A stretch of DNA of 64,000 nucleotides from the NCBI RefSeq assembly GCF_900129975.1, contig NZ_FSRG01000005.1, positions 1 to 64,000 on the forward strand. Reading direction: 5' to 3'. Origin of the DNA: Halodesulfovibrio marinisediminis DSM 17456. Lineage in GTDB: Bacteria > Desulfobacterota > Desulfovibrionia > Desulfovibrionales > Desulfovibrionaceae. The notes beneath the pieces are model-generated. The model was not told the origin of the DNA. It ran no database searches and saw nothing but the letters and a program-made list of their open reading frames with translations. The first letter of the stretch is position 1. Every line of letters begins with the position of its first letter. Position numbers and translations under genes: made by a program. Shown piece by piece: positions 24,567-31,845 of the stretch.

Positions 24567-25367
24567 TTAATCGTTTCCTACGAGTTCCATGGCCTGTTCG
24601 ACATCCCAGTCTTCATGCACTACGCCGCGAAGCGCTTTAACGAGCATGGCACTGTTTTTGTGCTGGAAGACGTTACGGCCAACGGAAAGACCGGCACCAC
24701 CAGCGCGGACAGAGTCGTGAACCATGGTGATGAATTCGCGGGTGGAGTTCATTTTTTCGCCACCGGCAATAACAACAGGTACACAGCACGCTTCAACTAC
24801 GCGTGAGAATGAATCAATGTCACCAGGGTAGGAAACTTTTACGATGTCTGCCCCTAATTCTACAGCAACACGGGCACAGTGGGCTACGTTTTTAGCGTCG
24901 AATGGATTGTGGATGTGCTGGCCGCGTGCGTACATCATAGCGAGAAGCGGGATACCCCAGTCGCTTGCTATAGCGGAAACTTTGCCAAGGTCAGCAAGCA
25001 TTTGGCTTTCTGTTTCGTCACCAAGGTTAACGTGAACAGATACGCCGTCGGCGCCGTGTTTAATTGCATCTTCTACCGTAGCAGTAAGAGTTTTTGCGTT
25101 AGGGGAGGGAGAAAGAGAAGTAGAGCTTGAAAGGTGAACTACAAGTCCTACGTCGCGTCCGCCAGCGCGGTGGCCACAGCGAACGAGACCTTTGTGCATC
25201 AGTACTGCATCCGCGCCGCCTTCTGCAACGTTACTGACAGCTTTACGCATGTCTACAAGTCCATCAATCGGCCCTACAGAAACACCGTGATCCATAGGAA
25301 CAATGATTGTTCGTCCGGTGACTCTGTTGATGATGCGCTCCATGCGGATCTTCTTGCCAATTTCCAT
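24567..25367 (-). CDS. 2-Amino-3,7-dideoxy-D-threo-hept-6-ulosonate (ADH) synthase, DhnA-type aldolase
   Basis: A 266-residue class I aldolase (DeoC/FbaB fold) that makes the precursor used by DHQ synthase II in the archaeal-type pathway. Seen: IVPMDHGVSVGPIDGL near residue 22, ADGVSVHVNLGDETE, LLAMMYARG, the Schiff-base Lys in ADIVKVSYPGD, VVIAGGEKM, and GAGLSVGRNVFQHKN. TAAGGAGAA precedes ATG 25367. It is the first structural gene of the supraoperon, about 200 nt after the attenuator terminator. The family includes fructose-bisphosphate aldolases; the context decides the call. Confidence 0.88.
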   Translation of the reverse strand: MEIGKKIRMERIINRVTGRTIIVPMDHGVSVGPIDGLVDMRKAVSNVAEGGADAVLMHKGLVRCGHRAGGRDVGLVVHLSSSTSLSPSPNAKTLTATVEDAIKHGADGVSVHVNLGDETESQMLADLGKVSAIASDWGIPLLAMMYARGQHIHNPFDAKNVAHCARVAVELGADIVKVSYPGDIDSFSRVVEACCVPVVIAGGEKMNSTREFITMVHDSVRAGGAGLSVGRNVFQHKNSAMLVKALRGVVHEDWDVEQAMELVGND

Positions 25368-25571
25368 CGTATTCTCCTTAGCGTGTTCTCAGTAAAGCAA
25401 TCACCCGTAAGTTCGAATGCATTGTTGTTAGCATTATGCAGCAAAAAACTGTTCTTGTTTTGCTTGCCCGATCTTTTATCAATCTTTGGGCGTTTGGCAT
25501 AGTTGCTAATTGAGCATTTTCTTAACAGGCATCAGGTGTTGTTTTGGGTTTGGCCGCCACAGCTTGCGCAT

Positions 25572-25608
25572 AAAAAAAAGAGCCGCAGGCTGTGTGCCCG
25601 CGGCTCTT
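25572..25608 (-). terminator. Attenuator terminator ahead of the aromatic supraoperon
   Basis: On the minus strand AAGAGCCGC pairs with GCGGCTCTT (plus 25579-25608), followed by eight T residues. The 5' arm contains GCCGCGGGC (plus 25596-25604), which can instead pair with GCCCGTGGC inside the leader peptide gene. Confidence 0.88.
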
Positions 25609-25635
25609 GAGTTTTCTAGTTGGTGATGAATTCGC

Positions 25636-25743
25636 TTACAAGAAGGCACCAGAAAACCGGCCACGGGCTTTGCCATAGCTAAAGAAAAACCAAAAATAAA
25701 AGTTGGTTTCGAAAGAAGCTGGTTTGGCAAAGATTGCGTTCAT
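25636..25743 (-). CDS. Phe/Tyr/Trp leader peptide of the aromatic supraoperon
   Basis: A 35-codon frame (ATG 25743, stop TAA 25636-25638) starting MNAIFAKPASFETNFY and containing the run F-Y-F-W-F-F-F-S-Y at residues 15-23, followed by GKARGRFSGAFL. Nine Phe, two Tyr and one Trp in 35 residues is what is expected of a PheL-like attenuation peptide. It lies behind a good promoter and 28 nt before the terminator stem. An A+G-rich ribosome site (AAAGGAAA) is present but about 13 nt from the ATG. No other role is likely. Confidence 0.82.
   Translation of the reverse strand: MNAIFAKPASFETNFYFWFFFSYGKARGRFSGAFL
25660..25668 (-). promoter_or_regulatory. Antiterminator arm in the leader peptide gene
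   Basis: GCCCGTGGC (codons 26-28 of the leader) pairs over nine bases, one of them G-U, with GCCGCGGGC in the 5' arm of the terminator. It begins six bases after the last aromatic codon (Tyr23), although a stalled ribosome may cover part of it unless it stalls earlier, at the Phe/Trp codons. Confidence 0.7.
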
Positions 25744-25787
25744 GGTGTTTCTGATTTCCTTTACAAGTTTGTTAAATTCGATACGGA

Positions 25788-25817
25788 AGAATAGGTACGA
25801 GAGGCGATTTCTGTCAA
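25788..25817 (-). promoter_or_regulatory. Sigma-70-type promoter of the aromatic supraoperon
   Basis: On the minus strand TTGACA (plus 25812-25817) is followed after 18 bases by TATTCT (plus 25788-25793). Transcription would begin near 25780, leaving about 37 nt before the leader peptide start. Confidence 0.7.
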
Positions 25818-25970
25818 TACGAAATTTTAATTTTGTGATGATTGTGTTAAGTTTTGCACCTAATATTTTGAATTAAAAAGATATAAAATCGCTTAAGTAT
25901 TAAGGGAGGCTCTTTGGGAACGGAATTCGGATAAGAAATGTCTTTTTTGCTTCCAAAGTGCTTCTTACAT

Positions 25971-26002
25971 TATCTGGTAAGAGCGTGCGCTCTTACCAGA
26001 TA
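25971..26002 (-). terminator. Hairpin overlapping the nitroreductase stop codon
   Basis: A perfect 15-bp inverted repeat (arms 25971-25985 and 25988-26002) with a two-base loop spans the stop codon. There is no clear T run after it on the minus strand, so it may work as a processing or Rho-linked end. Confidence 0.6.
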
Positions 26003-26502
26003 TTTTTGTGGATACGGGACGTATCGAATCTGTTCTGAGCTTTGAGATCCTGGTCTGGATATCCAAGTACGATAACTGCCAAAGGCACAGTTGATTCAGG
26101 GGCTTTAACAAGGATACGTGCTGCTTCAACACGATTTTCTTCAGGCCAGAGACCACACCAGACAGCACCCAGGCCTTCACTGTGTGCGGCAAGAAGTAGG
26201 TTTTGGATAGCTGCAGAGCAGTCGAGCATCCAGTTGCCCGGATATTTTTCAACACTACGATCGCCGAGTACCATGATGGACAACGGAGCCTTGGCAGCCA
26301 TTCCGATGTATGGGCTGAGCTTAGCTGTTTTTTCAAGTTGAGCTTTGTCGTCAATGACAACGAACTGCCAAGGTTGTTCGTTGCCAGCACTTGGAGCAGC
26401 CATAGCAGCTTTGAGCATAGTGTTGATTTTTTCTTCGCTGACAGCTTCATCGGTGAATTTGCGGATAGAGCGACGGGTTGCAATGGCTTCTAATACGTTC
26501 AT
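25993..26502 (-). CDS. Nitroreductase-family flavoprotein
   Basis: A 169-residue FMN-dependent oxidoreductase of the short nitroreductase type. Seen: RRSIRKFTDEAVSEEKI at the N-terminus (FMN phosphate-binding Arg/Ser), AAMAAPSAGNEQPWQFVVI, and near the C-terminus GLGAVWCGLWPEE and VIVLGYPDQ. The physiological substrate cannot be told from sequence. ATG 26502 has CAGGAGAA upstream. It is a single gene between the aromatic supraoperon and the divergent fumarase gene. Confidence 0.85.
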   Translation of the reverse strand: MNVLEAIATRRSIRKFTDEAVSEEKINTMLKAAMAAPSAGNEQPWQFVVIDDKAQLEKTAKLSPYIGMAAKAPLSIMVLGDRSVEKYPGNWMLDCSAAIQNLLLAAHSEGLGAVWCGLWPEENRVEAARILVKAPESTVPLAVIVLGYPDQDLKAQNRFDTSRIHKNIW

Positions 26503-26860
26503 GTTTTCTCCTGAAGAGTGATTGTAGTTAACGTTGCTTCTTGGAGTATACCATAGGAAGGCAAGAGACTTCCCAGTACTTTTGTATAAAATTTAGCTTC
26601 CACTGCGTCGTACTTTATGCTGAGCCGACTATGCCTTGATGAGGGGGGCAATCTAAGATGCGGAGAGTATTCAAAAAGAAACTGGTATTTTTAAGGGACG
26701 CTTTAGGGTGTTGGATGTTATGTAACGAATTATTATTGCAGGAATAGTGCAGATAGTAACTTATTGGTGAAATGGCCATAAGTGATTCAAGTCTGTTTTC
26801 CGAAGCGGGAGTATTTATTTTTATCGTTCGCAGCTTCTAACGTTAGGGCAGGGAGAAACT
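26503..26860. other. Divergent intergenic region, nitroreductase / fumarase
   Basis: No gene and no RNA element is recognised in these 358 bases. Promoters for both flanking genes must be here, but no match to sigma-70, sigma-54 or FliA consensus is good enough to call. Confidence 0.4.
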
Positions 26861-28261
26861 ATGACGCAGGGAGTCCGGATAGAATCTGATTCAATGGGTA
26901 ATATTGAGGTGCCTGAGGATTGTTACTGGGGTGCGCAGACGCAGCGTTCGTTGCAGCACTTTGCTATTGGAGCAGAACGGATTCCGCTGGAGGTTATTAT
27001 TGCTCTGGCGCATATTAAAAAAGCTGCTGCACATGCCAATGTAGAGCTTGGAGTCCTTTCGGAAGATATTGGGCACCTCATTATCGAAGTGGCTGATGAA
27101 ATCTGCAACGGCGGGCATGACGGGCAGTTTCCGCTTCATGTATGGCAGACAGGCAGCGGCACCCAGACAAATATGAACGTGAACGAGGTTATTGCTAACC
27201 GCGCCAATGAAATAGCGGGCAGTCCATTGGGGAGTAAGGCTCCTGTGCATCCCAATGATCATGTGAATCGTTCACAGTCTTCCAACGATGTTTTTCCAAC
27301 TGCAATGAATGTGGCGGCAGCCATTGCTATTGAATATTATTTGGTGCCTGCCATTGAAGAACTTGTTCGGACGCTTGAGGAAAAAGCAGAGCAGTGGGCG
27401 AATGTTCCTAAGTTAGGACGTACTCATAGACAGGATGCAGTTCCAATGACTGTGGGGCAAGAGTTTTCAGCGTATGCACATCAGCTTGAGGCTGGGCTTG
27501 ATCGGCTGGGACAGGCGCTGCCGCAGTTACATTCTTTACCGCTTGGCGGCACGGCTGTTGGAACTGGGTTGAATGCGCCCAAAGGATTTGCAGAACGTGC
27601 CATTGGGCATCTTGCTGAATACATCGGGATTCCATTTATTCCGATGGAAAATGCATTTGCAGGGCTGTCATCAAGTGATGACATTGTTGCTGCATCTGGT
27701 GCAGTTCGCACTCTTGCATGCAGTTTGCTCAAAATTGCAAATGACATTGCCATGCTTTCTTCGGGTCCTCGTGCAGGCATAGGTGAATATGTCCTCCCTG
27801 CAAATGAACCTGGTTCGTCCATTATGCCGGGTAAAGTGAATCCTACCCAGTGTGAGGCTCTGTCCATGGTTTGTGTACAGGTTATGGGGTTGGATTCTGC
27901 ATTGTCCTTTGCTGGATCACAAGGTGTTATGCAGCTTAATGTGTACCGTCCGTTAATGATCCACAATCTTCTTACATCAATCCGTTTGATTACTGACTCT
28001 ACTCGTATGTTTACACGATACGCTGTGGAAGGACTTGAATTGAATTATCGAAATATTGAAGACTATCTGTCTTCATCTCTTATGCTTGTGACAGCGCTGA
28101 CACCGGTAATTGGGTATGACAAAGCTGCTCAGATGGCTAAGAAAGCCTACGAGCAGGATAGGACGCTCAAAGAGGTTGTTCTTGAAGATGGGCTGCTTGA
28201 TGAAAAAGAATTTGATGATGCTATGAACTATATGCGGATGGCGAAGCCGCATAGCGAGTAA
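26861..28261 (+). CDS. fumC: Fumarate hydratase, class II
   Basis: A 466-residue iron-independent fumarase interconverting fumarate and malate. Seen: RIESDSMGNIEVPEDCYWGAQTQRS at the start, GSGTQTNMNVNEVIANRA, VNRSQSSNDVFPTAM, GRTHRQDAVPMTVGQEFSAY (with the conserved Thr-His), LPLGGTAVGTGLNAP, and the superfamily signature GSSIMPGKVNPTQCEA at about 318-333 with its catalytic Ser. GCAGGGAGAAACT precedes ATG 26861. It is monocistronic with its own terminator. Confidence 0.95.
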   Translation: MTQGVRIESDSMGNIEVPEDCYWGAQTQRSLQHFAIGAERIPLEVIIALAHIKKAAAHANVELGVLSEDIGHLIIEVADEICNGGHDGQFPLHVWQTGSGTQTNMNVNEVIANRANEIAGSPLGSKAPVHPNDHVNRSQSSNDVFPTAMNVAAAIAIEYYLVPAIEELVRTLEEKAEQWANVPKLGRTHRQDAVPMTVGQEFSAYAHQLEAGLDRLGQALPQLHSLPLGGTAVGTGLNAPKGFAERAIGHLAEYIGIPFIPMENAFAGLSSSDDIVAASGAVRTLACSLLKIANDIAMLSSGPRAGIGEYVLPANEPGSSIMPGKVNPTQCEALSMVCVQVMGLDSALSFAGSQGVMQLNVYRPLMIHNLLTSIRLITDSTRMFTRYAVEGLELNYRNIEDYLSSSLMLVTALTPVIGYDKAAQMAKKAYEQDRTLKEVVLEDGLLDEKEFDDAMNYMRMAKPHSE

Positions 28262-28280
28262 TAGGAAGTAGCTTAGATAT

Positions 28281-28328
28281 TCAAAGGGGAGCGCACTTTC
28301 TGTAGGTGAGTGCAGTTTCCCTTTTTTT
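28281..28328 (+). terminator. Terminator after fumC
   Basis: AAAGGGGAGCGCAC pairs imperfectly with GTGCAGTTTCCCTTT, followed by seven T residues. Confidence 0.7.
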
Positions 28329-28487
28329 ATGCAGGTGGTTGATAGAATGTGAATTAAAGCTGTGCAGAGAGCGCTTGTCGAAATGTGTCGTGTTGGGCAG
28401 CGGATAGTTACGGCGTATGGGAGGTGGGGCTCTTGCGCTAGAGATGTGGCTGAAACTGTAACTGGCGAGCGTTATAAAAAAAAGAGC

Positions 28488-28516
28488 AAAAAAAAAGACC
28501 CGCTAAAAAGCGGGTC
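28488..28516 (-). terminator. Terminator of the tRNA-Phe pair
   Basis: On the minus strand GACCCGCT pairs with AGCGGGTC, followed by nine T residues, just downstream of the second tRNA-Phe. Confidence 0.85.
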
Positions 28517-28528
28517 ATTAATTTCAAG

Positions 28529-28604
28529 TGGTGCCGCGACACAGAATTGAACTGCGGACACGGGGATTTTCAATCCCCTGCTCTACCAACTGAGCTATCG
28601 CGGC
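28529..28604 (-). tRNA. tRNA-Phe (GAA)
   Basis: A 76-nt cloverleaf on the minus strand: acceptor GCCGCGA/TCGCGGC, D-arm TAGCTCAGTTGGTAGAGC, anticodon stem GGGGATTGAAAATCCCC with anticodon GAA, T-arm with GTTCAATTC, encoded CCA end. It is the second of two identical genes. Confidence 0.96.
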
Positions 28605-28675
28605 ACGACGAGGAATGTATCTACAGGAAGGCGGACATTGTTGCAAGTAAAAATTTGCGACCATCTTCATGAAGA

Positions 28676-28751
28676 TGGTGCCGCGACACAGAATTGAACT
28701 GCGGACACGGGGATTTTCAATCCCCTGCTCTACCAACTGAGCTATCGCGGC
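28676..28751 (-). tRNA. tRNA-Phe (GAA), first copy
   Basis: Identical in sequence to the copy at 28529-28604, with encoded CCA. The two are 71 nt apart and end in a common terminator, so they are probably one transcript. Upstream, TTGCCA and TAAACC at 17-nt spacing (minus strand, about 28763-28791) may form the promoter. Confidence 0.96.
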
Positions 28752-28879
28752 ACAGGTGGAAGGTTTAGAGAAAGTCCGGCTCGTTGGCAAGCACTTTTTT
28801 AAAAAAAGTGCATTTTTTTTATAAAAAGCCAAAAAACACAGGCGGAACGCTCGGTCGCAGTAGTGTAGACGGTTGCAGG

Positions 28880-30964
28880 TTACAGTGCGACTGTCTGCTG
28901 TGGTGCGCTCACTCCTTCAATAAAGTCTTCACCGAATCGAGTTGTAAGCAGCCGTTCGAGTGCTGCGATCATTTCTGGATCGTAGAAGTTCTCCATCTCT
29001 TTCAAGATGTCGAGAGACTTGGCAACGGATAATGCAGGACGGTACGCCCGAGGTCTAATAAGTGCACAAAATGTGTTTGTAAGCCCGAGTAACTTAGCTG
29101 GAGGGATAATATCGTTCCCTTTCAGATGTTCTGGGTATCCGGAACCGTCCATTTTTTCGTTCATCTGCGTTACTGTTTCTACAACAGGTAGACCGAAGTC
29201 GATATTGCCGAGAACTTCTTTTGCATGCAAAGCATGTTTTTCCATTTCTATTTTTTCTTCAGGAGTGAGTGCACCCGGCTTAAGCAGAATTTCACGTGGC
29301 ACAAAGAGCTTACCAATCTGAGAAAGGTTTGCTGCTGCCTCAATAGTGGAAACTTCTGCATCGCTCATGTTTAAGCTGCGGGCAAGTTCAATAGAAAGGG
29401 ATTCGAGCATGCGGGTATGACCGCCAAGGTATGGGTCAATATGCTCAATGGTGCTTGCCAGCGCTGTAATGGTTTGCTGTTCTGCCAGTTTGCGTTGTTC
29501 TTCAGCTTCAACTGCGGAGGTGATGTCGCGGAATACGGATACGATACCGTTCAGTTTCCCTTCACCGTCAAAGAACGGTGCCTTGGATATCTGCATGATG
29601 TAACGCTGTGATTGAAGGAATATTTTTTCTGTAATGGTAATAGGCTGTTCGGACATGTTTACAAGCTGGTCGGAAGAGGCGAGGCGGTTTGCAGTTGCGT
29701 AGCCGAAGATAGCGGTGTCATCTAACCCGTTCATATCTTCAACATTACGTCCTACCGCTTTAGCAAATGCAGGGTTCACATACTGATAGATGCCATTATT
29801 GTCTTTAAGGGCAATGTAGTCCGGAATGGTATCGTTAATGGAATCAAGAAACATTTTCTGTTCTTTGATTGTCATTGCCAGTTCTCTGAAGTTATTGGCA
29901 ATTTTTTTGTTATCCTGAGATACCAGCAGCCACCAAAACAGGAACAGGAACAGGGTAAACGCACCGATGGTAAGCAGCGCAATAACAATAGTGGTCTGAA
30001 TTGTGTCAGTTAGTTCAGCACGCGCTACGTTGTAATCAATTTCTTCAATAACCCACCAGTCGATGTTTGGAACTTTGATCCCGTATGAATATCCTTTTGC
30101 AGTAGTATTCAGGGTTGCACGCAAAGAGAATGGCAGGATGTCTGCATCAATTTTACCGAATGAAGGTGGAACGGCTGCAATTCCTTCAGGTTTCCACGGG
30201 AGAATATCCTGCAGGGTTCCGTTCTGTTTTTGAATAAGGTGTGTTGTGTTCCCTTGTGTTGCAAGAGGGGAGCTGGAAATTATCTCTGTAATCTTACCAG
30301 AGGCAAGTTTTGAAAGCATGAGAACAGAGATAGGTTTCGTGTATTCTCCTTCAAATTCCGGCGGGAAAATAGGGAGGAACATGTCAAATACAAGGCCGTT
30401 ACTGCTGTTACGAACGGTAGAGAAGTGTACTGTAGGGTTTTTCAGTACATCATTTACCATGTTGAGCTGTTCTTGCGTCAGTGCAGTAACGTTGGCATTG
30501 GTGGCAATGTAGGTCTGACCGAAGCGGTTGATGATTCGACCGTCGGAAAATCCTGCATAGCTTGAAAATTCTTCAAGCAGGTTGCGCATCATAGGTAGCT
30601 GCTGCGCTAGGGAAGAGTCATCTGCCTGTGTGGCTTCTTCTGCGTAAAGGCTTCCGATATTTTCACCCAGCAAGTCAACTTCTGAAGCAAATAAGCGGAA
30701 CAGGTCGGCATTAATGAGTCTGTCGCCTTGTTCTACCATTGCTTGCAGCCAGTTGTTTATGCTTTCCAGACGTGCTGATGCCAGCAAGGTCTGCTGTTTT
30801 TCAAGGCGCTTTGTAAGCCCTACTTCTTCATTTTTGATATGGATAAAGGATATGAAGGCAGAGATCACAACAATAGCGGAAAGCACAGCGATGCCGAACC
30901 ATTTTAGACGAGAGCGTTTATCCTGCGTAACGGGAAGCTCATAGTCATTCTTTTTAGTAGGCAT
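28880..30964 (-). CDS. Membrane receptor with periplasmic sensor, PAS and degenerate HD-GYP domain (LapD-like position)
   Basis: A 694-residue inner-membrane protein: a membrane helix at about 20-44, a periplasmic domain of about 270 residues, a second helix near 330-350 (TIVIALLTIGAFTLFLFLFWWLL), a PAS domain (INDTIPDYIALKDNNGIYQYVNPAF) and a C-terminal HD-GYP-type domain. The HD pair is lost (NLSQIGK where the family has LHDIGK) and HHE is changed to MNE, while DGSGYP and the RPYR-like region (RPRAYRPA) remain. Phosphodiesterase activity is therefore unlikely; c-di-GMP binding is possible. It starts 14 nt after the LapG-type gene (GGAG six bases before ATG 30964), which suggests that it controls that protease. 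Confidence 0.85.
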   Translation of the reverse strand: MPTKKNDYELPVTQDKRSRLKWFGIAVLSAIVVISAFISFIHIKNEEVGLTKRLEKQQTLLASARLESINNWLQAMVEQGDRLINADLFRLFASEVDLLGENIGSLYAEEATQADDSSLAQQLPMMRNLLEEFSSYAGFSDGRIINRFGQTYIATNANVTALTQEQLNMVNDVLKNPTVHFSTVRNSSNGLVFDMFLPIFPPEFEGEYTKPISVLMLSKLASGKITEIISSSPLATQGNTTHLIQKQNGTLQDILPWKPEGIAAVPPSFGKIDADILPFSLRATLNTTAKGYSYGIKVPNIDWWVIEEIDYNVARAELTDTIQTTIVIALLTIGAFTLFLFLFWWLLVSQDNKKIANNFRELAMTIKEQKMFLDSINDTIPDYIALKDNNGIYQYVNPAFAKAVGRNVEDMNGLDDTAIFGYATANRLASSDQLVNMSEQPITITEKIFLQSQRYIMQISKAPFFDGEGKLNGIVSVFRDITSAVEAEEQRKLAEQQTITALASTIEHIDPYLGGHTRMLESLSIELARSLNMSDAEVSTIEAAANLSQIGKLFVPREILLKPGALTPEEKIEMEKHALHAKEVLGNIDFGLPVVETVTQMNEKMDGSGYPEHLKGNDIIPPAKLLGLTNTFCALIRPRAYRPALSVAKSLDILKEMENFYDPEMIAALERLLTTRFGEDFIEGVSAPQQTVAL

Positions 30965-30978
30965 TTTCAGCTCCGGGA

Positions 30979-31845
30979 TCATTTTTTCGGCTTGGAAGCC
31001 GGTTGATTTTTCTTCACCGGGATGTGTGCCCAGCGATTAGTTTCATTTACAGAAAACTGCGGTACATAATGTGAGAACTTGGAATGCGAGAGCACCAGTT
31101 TGGTTTGGTTGTCGAGCACCCATGCATCTCCATCGTGGTATACAACGAGCACTGCATGTCCAAGACGTCGGATATTGTCCATAAGGGCGACAATTCGCAT
31201 TGAGCTTGCCGGTATCCCTAGTTCTCGTAAGGCATAGTACTTGGCGATAGCGTAATCCTCACAGTCTCCCGATCGCGTTACGAATTCGGGGGGTGATGCC
31301 CAGTACTCCCTTTTTCCCCAGTTTTCTTTATCAAGGCGATATGGCCACTTGTTAAAATAGGCGTTGACCTTGCGTAGTTGCTGCATACGTGGCGCGGAAT
31401 TTATTGTAGATTTAAATTCCTTCCAGCGTTTCCGCTGGTTTTTTCCTGACGTAGGTAGTGAATTTGAAAGAAATAACTGCTTATGGGCAGCCATCTTGTC
31501 TACGATTCGCTGCCACCGTGCCAGCGTTTTATTTTTCCCCCTCAATTCCATCGTACGAAAGAGGCGGATTTTTCCGTTTTTATCTTTAAGTGGACCTGTA
31601 CTAGGTGCAGCCTTCTTTTGTCGCTTGGGCCTAGTTTTTTTTACAGGAGGGGGCTTAAACAGCATACGGAATGCTGACTTTTTCTTTCCCTTGGAAAGTG
31701 ATGCCCCCTTTGTGCTGATTTTGGGTCTGGATTTATTCGTCTTCGATTCTGCGGACGCTTGTAAACACTGTGTTGCAAGAAAAAAGCAACAGACTATGCA
31801 GACAAGCGTTACACAACAAATTGTCGAATGTTTCCAGTGACGCAA
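30979..31845 (-). CDS. lapG: LapG-type periplasmic cysteine protease (transglutaminase-like)
   Basis: A 288-residue exported protein. An N-terminal membrane/signal segment (CCVTLVCIVCCFFLATQC, about 10-27) is followed by a very lysine-rich linker (about 35-80) and a BTLCP/LapG domain with the triad Cys195 (SGDCEDYA), His230 (GHAVLVV) and Asp245 (VLDNQ). In Pseudomonas, LapG cuts the N-terminal anchor of the LapA adhesin unless held by LapD; the same is inferred here. It starts at TTG 31845, directly after the adaptor stop, with GAGAGAAC upstream; the next ATG (residue 61) would remove the export signal. Confidence 0.85.
   Translation of the reverse strand: MRHWKHSTICCVTLVCIVCCFFLATQCLQASAESKTNKSRPKISTKGASLSKGKKKSAFRMLFKPPPVKKTRPKRQKKAAPSTGPLKDKNGKIRLFRTMELRGKNKTLARWQRIVDKMAAHKQLFLSNSLPTSGKNQRKRWKEFKSTINSAPRMQQLRKVNAYFNKWPYRLDKENWGKREYWASPPEFVTRSGDCEDYAIAKYYALRELGIPASSMRIVALMDNIRRLGHAVLVVYHDGDAWVLDNQTKLVLSHSKFSHYVPQFSVNETNRWAHIPVKKNQPASKPKK

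Noticed and set aside
28529-28751. Twin tRNA-Phe as a sign of an integration site or duplication by a mobile element
   Set aside because: Both genes are intact, share one terminator, and no integrase or att-like repeat is nearby; a simple tandem duplication explains them.
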